Origin: Streptomyces sp. yr375
GTDB taxonomy: Bacteria > Actinomycetota > Actinomycetes > Streptomycetales > Streptomycetaceae
NCBI RefSeq assembly: GCF_900110755.1
Contig: NZ_FOFF01000053.1
Coordinates: forward strand, 1 to 58,637
Length of the DNA: 58,637 nucleotides
Reading direction: 5' to 3'
This document shows positions 8,578 through 16,707 of the stretch, piece after piece. A program made the translations under genes and the position numbers. Numbering within the stretch: the first letter of the stretch is position 1; each line of letters starts with the position of its first letter. Under the pieces are notes generated by a model. That model was given only the letters and a program-made list of their open reading frames with translations, was not told the origin of the DNA and did not search any database.

Positions 8578-9251
8578 GCCCCATGACCCCATCACCCGAC
8601 GCCCGCACACCACCCGACGCCGCTCCCCGCACCGCCGCTGACACTGCTGCCACGAGCATGCCCCCGGCCCCCGTGCGCCGTGACGCCGAGGCGACCAAGG
8701 TGGCCATTCTGCGGGCCGCCCGGCACCTGCTCGCGCGGCAGGCGCACGCCGACATCACGCTCAAGGCCGTCGCGGTGCGCGCCGGGGTGAGTGCGCCGCT
8801 CGTCGTGAAGTACTTCGGCAACAAGGACGCCCTGTTCGCGCACGTCATGTCCTTCGACGAGGACGCCGACGCCCTGCTGGCCGCCCCGCTGCCGGAGCTG
8901 GGCCGGCACATGGTCCGGCACGTGGTGGTCAGCCAGCGCGAGCGCGGCACCGACCCCGTGCTGCGGATCGTGTTCGCGCCCCTGCACGGCGACCACGGCG
9001 AGGTACTGCGCGCCAACTTCCGCGCCCAGGTCACCGAACGCCTCGCCGCCCGGCTCACCGGCCCCGACACCGGCGCCCGCGCCGAACTCGCCGTCGCCAC
9101 CCTGCTCGGCCTCGGCGTGATGTTCGGCATCGCCCGCGGTCCGGAGCTGCGGGCGATGCCCGTCGAGGACATCGTCGACCGGTACGGCCCCACCGTGCAG
9201 GCCCACCTGGACGACCACCAGGACACGGGGCAGGGGACGATACGCGGGTGA
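8574..9251 (+). CDS. TetR-family regulator of the upstream efflux pump
   Basis: A 225-residue repressor. After a disordered Pro/Ala-rich arm (1-35), the TetR helix-turn-helix lies at about 42-90 (ATKVAILRAARHLLARQAHA, ITLKAVAVRAGVSAPLVVKY, FGNKDALF). The rest is a helical ligand-binding domain. The C-terminal half resembles the actinobacterial TetR_C type that pairs with exporters. Start ATG 8574 overlaps the MFS stop (ATGA) with GGAGG just upstream, so pump and regulator are translated together and form a self-limiting circuit through the operator at 7020-7060. Confidence 0.9.
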   Translation: MSPMTPSPDARTPPDAAPRTAADTAATSMPPAPVRRDAEATKVAILRAARHLLARQAHADITLKAVAVRAGVSAPLVVKYFGNKDALFAHVMSFDEDADALLAAPLPELGRHMVRHVVVSQRERGTDPVLRIVFAPLHGDHGEVLRANFRAQVTERLAARLTGPDTGARAELAVATLLGLGVMFGIARGPELRAMPVEDIVDRYGPTVQAHLDDHQDTGQGTIRG

Positions 9252-9305
9252 CGGGCCGGAGCGGGTTGTTCCGCGTGCGGTCGCCGCTGATGACAGACTG
9301 GCCTC

Positions 9306-10289
9306 ATGGACGAGCGCGAATTCGGTAGGTCTGGTCAGCACGCATCCGTCGTCGGTCTCGGCACCTGGCAACTGGGCGCAGACTGGGGGGACGTCGACGA
9401 CAAGGAGGCCCTGACGGTGCTGGAGACGGCCGCCGAGTCGGGAGTGACCTTCTTCGACACCGCCGACGTCTACGGCGACGGCCGCAGCGAGCAGACCATC
9501 GCCACGTTCCTGAGCGGCCGGCCCGACCTGCACGTGCTGGTCGCCACCAAGATGGGCCGCCGGGTCGACCAGCTCCCCGAGAACTACGTCCTGGACAACT
9601 TCCGCGCCTGGAACGACCGTTCCCGCCGCAACCTCGGCGTCGACCGTATCGACCTGGTGCAGTTGCACTGCCCGCCCACCCCCGTCTACTCCAGCGACGA
9701 GGTCTTCGACGCGCTCGACACCCTCGTAGAGGAGGAGCGCATCGCGCAGTACGGCGTCAGCGTGGAGACCTGCGCCGAGGCCCTCACCGCGATCGCCCGG
9801 CCGGGCGTGGCGAGCGTGCAGATCATCCTCAACCCGTTCCGCCTGAAGCCCCTGTACGAGGTGCTCCCGGCGGCCCGCGAGGCCGGCGTCGGCATCATCG
9901 CCCGCGTCCCGCTCGCCTCCGGCCTGCTGTCCGGCAAGTACACCAAGGACACCGTCTTCCCGGCGAACGACCACCGCACCTACAACCGGCACGGCGAGGC
10001 CTTCGACCAGGGCGAGACCTTCTCCGGCGTCGACTACGTCACCGGCGTCGAGGCCGCCGCCGAGTTCGCGGCCCTCGCGCCCGAGGGGTACACCCCGGCC
10101 CAGCTCGCCCTGCGCTGGATCGTCCAGCAGCCCGGCGTGACCACCGTGATCCCGGGCGCCCGCTCGCCCGAGCAGGCCCGCGCCAACGCGGCCGCCGCCA
10201 GGCTCCCCGAGCTCTCCGACGAGACCCTCGCGGCCGTCCGCGACCTCTACGACCGGCGCATCAAGGCGCAGGTCGAGGGCGGCTGGTAG
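9306..10289 (+). CDS. Aldo/keto reductase
   Basis: A 327-residue NADPH-dependent (beta/alpha)8 oxidoreductase. The catalytic tetrad is visible: Asp51 and Tyr56 in DTADVYGDGRSE, Lys82 in VATKMGRR, and His121 in LVQLHCPP. The C-terminal cofactor loop appears as TTVIPGARSPEQARANAAAA. The substrate is not predictable; this subgroup (YajO/IolS-like) reduces aldehydes or sugar derivatives. ATG 9306 has no Shine-Dalgarno, but CAGACT lies 6-7 nt upstream, so the mRNA may be leaderless. A strong hairpin follows the stop. Confidence 0.9.
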   Translation: MDEREFGRSGQHASVVGLGTWQLGADWGDVDDKEALTVLETAAESGVTFFDTADVYGDGRSEQTIATFLSGRPDLHVLVATKMGRRVDQLPENYVLDNFRAWNDRSRRNLGVDRIDLVQLHCPPTPVYSSDEVFDALDTLVEEERIAQYGVSVETCAEALTAIARPGVASVQIILNPFRLKPLYEVLPAAREAGVGIIARVPLASGLLSGKYTKDTVFPANDHRTYNRHGEAFDQGETFSGVDYVTGVEAAAEFAALAPEGYTPAQLALRWIVQQPGVTTVIPGARSPEQARANAAAARLPELSDETLAAVRDLYDRRIKAQVEGGW

Positions 10290-10310
10290 CGGCGGCCGTT
10301 TGAACGCCCG

Positions 10311-10332
10311 GCGGCCCGGTTACCCGGGCCGC
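10311..10332 (+). terminator. GC hairpin after the reductase, abutting the next start codon
   Basis: GCGGCCCGG (10311-10319) pairs perfectly with CCGGGCCGC (10324-10332) around a TTAC loop. It ends at the base before ATG 10333. It may terminate the reductase transcript or hide the start region of the next gene. Confidence 0.55.
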
Positions 10333-10818
10333 ATGGACCAGGGCGAGCGAAGATCGGGGCGCGACGAGACCGAGGAGGAGCGGGCCGACCGCATGTGGGC
10401 GGAGCTCATCCAGGAGATCCGCGTCGCCCAGACGGGCGTGCAGATCCTCTTCGGCTTCCTGCTGACCGTGGTGTTCACCCCGCGCTACGCGGACCTGCAA
10501 GACACCGACCAGGTCATCTACATCGTGACCGTCGTGCTGGGCGCCTGCGCGACCGGCGCGCTCATCGGCCCCGTCTCCCTGCACCGCCTGGTCTCCGGGC
10601 AGCGGGTGAAGCCGCAGGCGGTGGGGTGGGCGTCCCGGCTGACCTTCGTCGGCCTGCTCCTGCTGCTCGCCACCATGACCGCCTCACTGCTGCTGATCCT
10701 GCGCGTGGCCACCCACGACGCCTACGTGCCCTGGCTGGTCGCGGGTGTCTTCGCGTGGTACGTGCTGTGCTGGTTCGTGCTGCCGCTGTGGACCCGGCAC
10801 CGCTACACGGCACGGTGA
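10333..10818 (+). CDS. DUF6328 family membrane protein
   Basis: A 161-residue protein with an acidic/basic N-terminal arm (1-35) and four hydrophobic segments at roughly 40-58, 68-88, 105-125 and 132-152 (for example VQILFGFLLTVVFTPRYADL and GLLLLLATMTASLLLILRV). The pattern EIRVAQTGVQILFGFLL with YADL is characteristic of the DUF6328 family of actinobacteria. Function is unknown. ATG 10333 is chosen as the first ATG of the conserved region; there is no clear ribosome site because the preceding 22 bp form a hairpin. Confidence 0.75.
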   Translation: MDQGERRSGRDETEEERADRMWAELIQEIRVAQTGVQILFGFLLTVVFTPRYADLQDTDQVIYIVTVVLGACATGALIGPVSLHRLVSGQRVKPQAVGWASRLTFVGLLLLLATMTASLLLILRVATHDAYVPWLVAGVFAWYVLCWFVLPLWTRHRYTAR

Positions 10819-10864
10819 CGCGGGGCCCACAACGGCACGCGTACGGCTGGTACTTCCAGTACGG

Positions 10865-11929
10865 CTACTCGGCCCCGGGCGCACCGCCCCGTGCCCCGCG
10901 CAGCGCGGTGATGCAGGTGCCGATCGCCTGCTGGAGTTCCTCCAACTGCTGCACCATGTCGTCCTCGTAGAACTCCTGCGCGTCGTCGAAGGTCAGCTCC
11001 TCGAACACCTTCGTCACCCGCTGCAGGCTGCTGTAGAACTTGGTGCGCCGTTCCTGGACGCGCAGTTCGGGATCGGCCTGCACGGTCTCCACGACAAGGT
11101 TCTTCATCGTGTCGTAGGCGTCGGTCGCCCACTCGCCGGCGTCCTCGCCGTCGTCCAGCTCGTCGATGAGCGAGAGGTGGCGCTCCGCCTCCTGGCGCAG
11201 CTCGGCCGGCGCGTCGAGGGTCTGCCCGGCGGGCGTCTTGATCTGGCCGGACTCGGCGATCTGGCGCACGTACCCGATGCGGTCGGCCGAGCGGCTCTCG
11301 GTGGCCACGGCCTTCTTCAGGTCGTCGGTGCGCACGACGTCACGGGCCAGCTCGGCCTGGAGGTCGGGGTCCTCCTTGAGGCGGTCCAGGAGGGCGGCGC
11401 GGGCCGCGCGGGCGGTCGAGGGGTCGGCGAGGATCGCGGCGCGCAGGGCGGTGGGGTTCTCCGCGACCTCCAGCGCCTTCGTCGGGCGGATGCCCTCGGC
11501 CTCGGCGGCCTCCGCGATCGCGGTGCCGCGCTCGGACGTGGCGCTGGAGCGCGAGACGTAGAACGTCAGCCACACGTCGGCGTCCGGCAGTTCGACCTCC
11601 TGGCCGGGCGCCAGCTCCTCGAAGTGCGGGACGAGACCGTCGTCGGCGGCCCGGTCCCAGGCCTTGTAGTAGCGCATGACGCGCTCGGGGGAGCAGCCGG
11701 CCAGCGTGGCGAACTCCTTCGCCGACACCTTCGGCGTCTCGGCCGAGCTCTGCCCGCCCGGCCGGACGCTGCGCGCCACCATCAGGCCGAAGGCCCACCC
11801 GCCGGTCCGCGCGTACACGCCGAACTCGCGGGCGTCACGCGCCACCAGGTCGGACAGGGGCGACTGGGGCGCGGGGGACGTCTCGGCGGGCGTCTCGGAC
11901 GTCTCGGGCAGGTCGATCGCCAGGGTCAC
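10865..11929 (-). CDS. Hypothetical protein with HTH-like segment
   Basis: A 354-residue soluble, acidic protein that I cannot assign to a named family. Residues about 70-95 (VSAKEFATLAGCSPERVMRY, then YKAWDRAA) look like a helix-turn-helix of the ParB/KorB kind. The middle is Ala/Glu/Arg-rich and helical, and the C-terminal third (VVETVQADPELRVQERRTKF and following) is predicted coiled-coil-like and ends in a Gly/Ala tail. No membrane segment or signal is seen. Start ATG 11929 has GGAGAG a few bases upstream (minus strand). Short tandem repeats lie in its promoter region. A DNA- or plasmid-interacting role is only a guess. Confidence 0.7.
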   Translation of the reverse strand: MTLAIDLPETSETPAETSPAPQSPLSDLVARDAREFGVYARTGGWAFGLMVARSVRPGGQSSAETPKVSAKEFATLAGCSPERVMRYYKAWDRAADDGLVPHFEELAPGQEVELPDADVWLTFYVSRSSATSERGTAIAEAAEAEGIRPTKALEVAENPTALRAAILADPSTARAARAALLDRLKEDPDLQAELARDVVRTDDLKKAVATESRSADRIGYVRQIAESGQIKTPAGQTLDAPAELRQEAERHLSLIDELDDGEDAGEWATDAYDTMKNLVVETVQADPELRVQERRTKFYSSLQRVTKVFEELTFDDAQEFYEDDMVQQLEELQQAIGTCITALRGARGGAPGAE

Positions 11930-11944
11930 GGATGACTCTCCTCT

Positions 11945-11986
11945 GGGGGCTGCGGACTGGGGGCTGCGGACTGAGGGCTGTGTGCT
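11945..11986 (-). repeat. 14-bp tandem repeat upstream of the hypothetical gene
   Basis: GGGGGCTGCGGACT occurs twice exactly (11945-11958, 11959-11972), followed by a degenerate third unit GAGGGCTGTGTGCT (11973-11986). It begins 15 bp upstream of the start codon at 11929 and lies in its leader or promoter. Confidence 0.8.
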
Positions 11987-12148
11987 GCGGGACGTAGGAT
12001 CGGCACTGCGGAAGTGCAGACCGGCAGCCTATATGGACCCATTGGCCATGCTTTGCCAGGCGTCTCCGGCCGCCGGGGGCGGAAACGGGCCACGTGTGAC
12101 GCGAAAAAAGCTGTCGATCGCCGTCCGCCCGGCGGGGAGGATTCCGGT

Positions 12149-13609
12149 ATGACCGTCAGCCCGCTGCCCACGAGCACCCCCTCCGCCCAGGGCGTCGACG
12201 CCTCCCGCGTCCTCGCCTTCTTCGACGCCCTGGACGCCTGCGAGGCCGTCGAGCCGCACAGCGTCATGATCTTGCGCCACGACCACGTCGTCGCCGCCGG
12301 CTGGTGGGCGCCGTACCACCGCGACCGCCTGCATCTGCTGTACTCGATCAGCAAGAGCTTCACGGCCACGGCCGTCGGTCTGGCCGTCGCGGAGGGGGTG
12401 ATCGGGCTCGACGACCCGGTGGTGTCGTACTTCCCGGAGTTCGAGGCCGACATCACCGACCCGCGCAGCCGCGCGATGCGGGTCCGGCACCTGGCGTCGA
12501 TGACGAGCGGGCACGAGGCCGAGACGCTGGAGCGGGCGCGCGCCCTCGACCCCGGCGACCTGGTCCGGGGCTTCCTGCTGCTGCCGCCCGAGCGCGATCC
12601 GGGGACCGTGTTCGCCTACAACCAGCCCGCCACCTACACCCTCGCCGCGATCCTCCAGCGGGTCACCGGCCAGTCGCTCACCGCGTATCTGCGACCCCGG
12701 CTGCTGGACCCGCTCGGCATCGGCGAGGTCGGCTGGCTGGCCGACCGGACCGGCCGCGAGCTGGGCTTCAGCGGGCTGCACGCCGTCACCGACGCGGTCG
12801 CCCGGCTCGGCCTGCTGTATCTCGGCGAGGGCCGCTGGGAGGGGAAGCAACTGCTGCCGCAGGAGTGGGTCGCCGAGGCGACGCGCTCCCACATCCCCAC
12901 GGCCACCCCTGGGGAGAGCGCGGACCGGGACGGGGACTGGGGCCTGGGCTACGGCTTCTCGTTCTGGCAGTCCCGGCACGGTTACCGCGGCGACGGCGCT
13001 TACGGCCAGTTCTGCCTGGTGCTGCCCGAGCACGACGCGGTGATCGCCACCACCGCCGCGACCAACGACATGCCGGCCCTCCTCGACCTCGTCTGGGAGC
13101 ACCTGATCCCCGCCTTCGGACCCGAACCGCTCACCGGACGAGGGGACGCCGAAGCGGCCCTCGCCGACCGTCTGACCCGGCTCGCACTGCCCCCGGCCCC
13201 CGGCGCTCCCGTACCGCCGGAGCGGGCCGAGCAGTGGTCGGGCGCCGAGTTCACCCCGCACGGCGGCGGCTGCGCCGACCAGCCGGGACTGACCGGCGTC
13301 TCCGTCTCCGTGGACGCGGACGGCTGGACGCTGACCCTCGTCGAGGACGGCGACCCCCTGCGGGCCGCCCTGGGAGCGGGCGGCTGGCAGGTGGCGGAGG
13401 AGCCGCTGCCGCTCGCGGTGAGCGGCGGATGGAGCGACGGCGACACCCTCGCCGTCGACCTCGCCCCGCTGGAGATCCCGCACCGGCTCCGGGTGACGTG
13501 CACCCTCGCCGACCGGACGTTCACCGCCCACTGGACCACCCGGCCGCTGCACGCCGCACCCCTGCGCCTGCGGCGCGCCCCGCGCCCGTCCGGCCCGTCA
13601 GGCGGCTGA
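12149..13609 (+). CDS. Class C beta-lactamase-related serine hydrolase
   Basis: A 486-residue enzyme of the beta-lactamase/esterase EstB superfamily. The nucleophile motif S66-I-S-K69 (LLYSISKSFTATA) and the second catalytic Tyr157 (FAYNQPATY) are visible, and LASMTSGHE is the usual loop after the first domain. Residues from about 345 on form an extra beta-rich C-terminal domain. There is no signal peptide, so it probably acts in the cytoplasm. The substrate (ester, amide or D-amino peptide) is unknown. ATG 12149 follows GGGGAGG. Its last 12 bp overlap the 3' end of the converging pseudokinase gene. Confidence 0.88.
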   Translation: MTVSPLPTSTPSAQGVDASRVLAFFDALDACEAVEPHSVMILRHDHVVAAGWWAPYHRDRLHLLYSISKSFTATAVGLAVAEGVIGLDDPVVSYFPEFEADITDPRSRAMRVRHLASMTSGHEAETLERARALDPGDLVRGFLLLPPERDPGTVFAYNQPATYTLAAILQRVTGQSLTAYLRPRLLDPLGIGEVGWLADRTGRELGFSGLHAVTDAVARLGLLYLGEGRWEGKQLLPQEWVAEATRSHIPTATPGESADRDGDWGLGYGFSFWQSRHGYRGDGAYGQFCLVLPEHDAVIATTAATNDMPALLDLVWEHLIPAFGPEPLTGRGDAEAALADRLTRLALPPAPGAPVPPERAEQWSGAEFTPHGGGCADQPGLTGVSVSVDADGWTLTLVEDGDPLRAALGAGGWQVAEEPLPLAVSGGWSDGDTLAVDLAPLEIPHRLRVTCTLADRTFTAHWTTRPLHAAPLRLRRAPRPSGPSGG

Positions 13610-15244
13610 CCCCGGCCGGAAGGTCCGCAGGAACGTGTCCAGGGCCTCCCGGTTGGCCTTCGTGTCCCAGTCCGCGGCGGGCGTCGTGTAGCGCAGCGAG
13701 AAGCTGCGGTGCCCGCCGAGGAGGAGGCCCCGGCCGAACGTGCGCACCTGGCCGCCGTCGGCGTCGACGAGCCACTCCATGTCGGCGGCCTTGAACCCCT
13801 GGTACGTCACCGTCCGGATGGCCCCCAGCCGCCGGAAACCGGCGTCCTTCTTCAGGTTGGGCTCGACGTCGTCGCGCCAGACGGCCACCGGGTCAGGGCC
13901 GGCGCTCTCGCTGTAGGTCACCGCGAGGGTGCGCGGGTCGCCCGTGGCCCCGAAGGTGACGCGGTACGCCTGGTTGGCGCCGCGCGCGGTCTCCAGCCGC
14001 TGCCAGCCGGCGGGCAGGGCGACCGAGAACCCCTCGGGCGCACGGTAGACGCGGAAGCCGGCCGGGAGCGCGTCGGCGGAGGCCGAGGGCGAGGACGCCG
14101 CGGACGGGGAGGCGTCCGGGGACGCGCTGGGGGACGGGCTGCTCGGCGCGGTCGGGGACGCGCTCGGGGCCGGCGTCGCGGGGTCCGGCGCGCCGGCGTC
14201 CTCGACGGGCGGCGCGACGGACGCGGACGGCCGGGGCTGCGCGCCGCTCGCCGCCGCGTCGTCGGTGTCGGGGAACTGGTGGGTCACGGCGAGGGCGGCG
14301 ACCGCCACGGTGACCACGGCCAGCGCCGTCCCGGCCGCCATGGCCCGGCCGCTCCACTGCGGACCGATCTGCCGGGCCGCGGCGCAGGCCCGCTTCAGCT
14401 TGGGGGCGGGCAGGACGCCGTCCGGGTCGTCCAGCACCCGGGTGAGGGCCTGGCGTACGACCGTCCGGTTCAGCCGGTCCCGGGAGTCCTTGCGCAGCAG
14501 CCCCAGCACGGTCCCGGTGAGCGGGCCCGCCCGCAGCGGGGTGCGCAACGGCAGCCGGTCCACGCTCTTCAGCGTGGACTCGGGCTGGTCCCGGTCCCGG
14601 TAGGGCGGCCGGCCCTCGACCATCGTGTAGAGGATCGCGCCCAGCGCCCACAGGTCGGCCGCCGGACCGATCCGGTCGTTGCGGGCCTGCTCGGGAGAGG
14701 CGTACGCCGGGGCCGCCACGCGCGGGGCGAGGGTCGCGCCCGCCAGCCCGAAGCCGGTGAGGACGAGCGGACCGCGGGCCCGTATGAAGACCTGGCCGGG
14801 GCTCAGCTCGCCGTGGGTGATGCCCTCACCGTGCGCGACCTCCAGCACGTCGAGCAGTTCCAGCCCGATCGCCGCGGCCTTGGCCGGACTGAACGTTCCC
14901 TTCTGCTCGAAGAGTTGGCCGAGGGGGAGGCCGTCGATCCACTCGGTGACGGTCCACAGGGAACCCTCCTCCTCCAGGGCGTCGACGACCGCGGCGATCC
15001 GGCCCGGGCTCAGCCGCGCCATCGTCTCCGACATGCCGAGGACCCGGTCGGCGACCTGCCGTGCCTTCTCCTCGCCCTGGTCGGGAGGCAACCCGATCCT
15101 GGTGACCAGGCACGGTCGCGCCGCCCCGGTCTCCTCCACGTACTCGCCGTACCAACTGACGCGGTTCGTCTCCTGGTGGACGACGTCGAGCAGCCGGTAC
15201 CTCCCGGCGACCAACTCGTGCGTGGAGACGTGCGTCTTGACCAT
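13598..15244 (-). CDS. Membrane-anchored serine/threonine pseudokinase
   Basis: A 548-residue protein: kinase-like domain (about 14-270), one transmembrane helix (about 301-320, ALAVVTVAVAALAV), a long Pro/Ala/Ser linker, then an extracytoplasmic domain (about 410-548) beginning GFRVYRAPEGFSVALPAGW. The catalytic set is lost: HRD is HGE (144-146), the loop Asn is Gln151, the DFG Asp is Gly164 (TGFG), and the VAIK Lys is absent. Structural motifs YASPEQ and DLWALG remain. It probably binds a partner or nucleotide rather than phosphorylating. Start ATG 15244 has a GAGGGA site; the frame extends 36 codons further without support. Confidence 0.87.
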   Translation of the reverse strand: MVKTHVSTHELVAGRYRLLDVVHQETNRVSWYGEYVEETGAARPCLVTRIGLPPDQGEEKARQVADRVLGMSETMARLSPGRIAAVVDALEEEGSLWTVTEWIDGLPLGQLFEQKGTFSPAKAAAIGLELLDVLEVAHGEGITHGELSPGQVFIRARGPLVLTGFGLAGATLAPRVAAPAYASPEQARNDRIGPAADLWALGAILYTMVEGRPPYRDRDQPESTLKSVDRLPLRTPLRAGPLTGTVLGLLRKDSRDRLNRTVVRQALTRVLDDPDGVLPAPKLKRACAAARQIGPQWSGRAMAAGTALAVVTVAVAALAVTHQFPDTDDAAASGAQPRPSASVAPPVEDAGAPDPATPAPSASPTAPSSPSPSASPDASPSAASSPSASADALPAGFRVYRAPEGFSVALPAGWQRLETARGANQAYRVTFGATGDPRTLAVTYSESAGPDPVAVWRDDVEPNLKKDAGFRRLGAIRTVTYQGFKAADMEWLVDADGGQVRTFGRGLLLGGHRSFSLRYTTPAADWDTKANREALDTFLRTFRPGSAA

Positions 15245-15612
15245 GGGCCATCCCTCGCTGAACCGCTGGTTCTCACCTTTCCCATGGGTACGACCGGTGA
15301 GAGGGGGTCCGTTCAATTGGATCGCAACTCCGGTGTGTTTTCTGTCTTTCATTCAAATGGGCCGACCGGTGCGAGCCGAGTGTTTGTGCGAGAAAAGGGA
15401 ATTACCGGGGTCTGTCCGGGGTCCGTCCGGTTCTTCCTCCGGACCTGTCCCGGGTCCGTCCTGCGGTGTAACCAGAGGTGAACGGACCGGCAGAGGACGC
15501 CCGGGAGACGCTCGGGAGACCGCCCGGGGAGGCCGGAAACAACCTTCCCGGCCGCGTCCCATTCCTGCTCGGACGCCCTCGGGAAGATTTTCCTTATCCC
15601 GGCCGAGCGGTT
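15245..15612. other. Gene-free stretch before the pseudokinase
   Basis: These 368 bp hold the upstream region of the pseudokinase gene and the downstream region of the PLP dehydratase. Variants of GGTCCGTCC recur at about 15418-15462. A short GGCCGG...CCGGCC inverted repeat (15531-15553) could end the dehydratase transcript. I see no gene here. Confidence 0.5.
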
Positions 15613-16572
15613 TCAGTGCAGCCCGAACCGATCCATCCAGGCCATCATGTCCGCGACCGTCGCGTTGCCCCCGCAGACCACCAGCCCCAGCCGCGCGCCG
15701 TCCCCGACCCGCGCCACGACCTGCCGGGCCGCGGGCAGCAGACAGCCGGCCGCCGGTTCGGTCCACACCTTGCCGTGCTCGGCGAGCTCCAGGCTCCCCC
15801 GCACGGCCTCCCGGTCGGGGACCACCAGCACCTCGCCGACCAGGGCGCGGACATGGTCGTACGTCAACTGCGAGACGCTGGGCGCGCTGAGGGTGGAGAC
15901 GATCGACGACAGTTCCACCCGCACCGGCCCGCCCGCCGTCAGCGCCTCCGACATGGCCTGCGCGCCCTCGGTCTCCACACCCCAGACCCGCACCTCCGGG
16001 CGGCGGGCGCGCAGGGCCGCGGCGACACCGGCGATCAGACCGCCGCCCCCGACACTGACCAGCACGTCCGTGAGGTCACCGGCGTCGGCGGCCAGTTCCA
16101 GACCGACCGTGCCCTGACCGGCGACGACCACCGGGTCGTCGAAGGGGTGCACCAGCGTGAAGCCCTCGTCGCGCAAGCGCTCCGCCAGCGAGAACGCGCC
16201 GCCCATCGTGTCGGTCAGCCGCACCGCGGCGCCGGTCGCCGCCACGATCTCGACGGACCGGGAGGGCGCCGAACGCGGCATGACGACCGTGGCCTTCACC
16301 TCCAGCGCGGCGGCCATGACCGCGAGCGCGATCCCGTGGTTCCCGCCGCTCACGGCCACGACCCCCGCCGCCCGCTCGGCCTCGCTCAACGACAGCAGCT
16401 TCGCCGTCGCCCCGCGCGACTTGAAGGAACCGGTGCGCTGGAGGAGTTCCAGCTTCGTGGTCACGGGGACGCCGAGCAGCGTCGACAGGCCCGGGCTCAC
16501 CACGGTCGGGGTACGGACGAGATGTCCGGCGATCCGCTCGGCCGCGGCTTCGATCTCCGAGATGCCGATCAC
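15613..16572 (-). CDS. PLP-dependent threonine/serine dehydratase-like enzyme
   Basis: A 319-residue fold-type II PLP enzyme. The cofactor Lys51 is in LQRTGSFKSRGA, and the phosphate-binding glycine loop is VSVGGGGLIAG near residue 175. It would deaminate threonine or serine to a 2-oxo acid, or act as a racemase; there is no regulatory ACT domain, so it is of the catabolic/biodegradative or racemase kind rather than IlvA. GTG 16572 is chosen because GGAAGG lies 9 nt upstream; GTG 16581 in the same frame sits right on that site. It is followed by 367 bp without a gene. Confidence 0.85.
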   Translation of the reverse strand: MIGISEIEAAAERIAGHLVRTPTVVSPGLSTLLGVPVTTKLELLQRTGSFKSRGATAKLLSLSEAERAAGVVAVSGGNHGIALAVMAAALEVKATVVMPRSAPSRSVEIVAATGAAVRLTDTMGGAFSLAERLRDEGFTLVHPFDDPVVVAGQGTVGLELAADAGDLTDVLVSVGGGGLIAGVAAALRARRPEVRVWGVETEGAQAMSEALTAGGPVRVELSSIVSTLSAPSVSQLTYDHVRALVGEVLVVPDREAVRGSLELAEHGKVWTEPAAGCLLPAARQVVARVGDGARLGLVVCGGNATVADMMAWMDRFGLH

Positions 16573-16707
16573 GGCAGTCACCCTTCCGGCGCGGCGGAGG
16601 AGACGGGCCCGCACCTGTTTCGCTTCGTCTCCTCGAACCCTCACCCGGCGCGACCCCGCAGGTCAACACGGGCCGGCGAGCTTGCCCGCGTGGGTGGGGG
16701 CTCGGCT

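Noticed and set aside
13598..13609. Frameshift or mis-called stop where two genes overlap
   Set aside because: The serine hydrolase and pseudokinase genes converge with a 12-bp overlap of stop regions; both endings are in good frame, so it is a normal convergent overlap.
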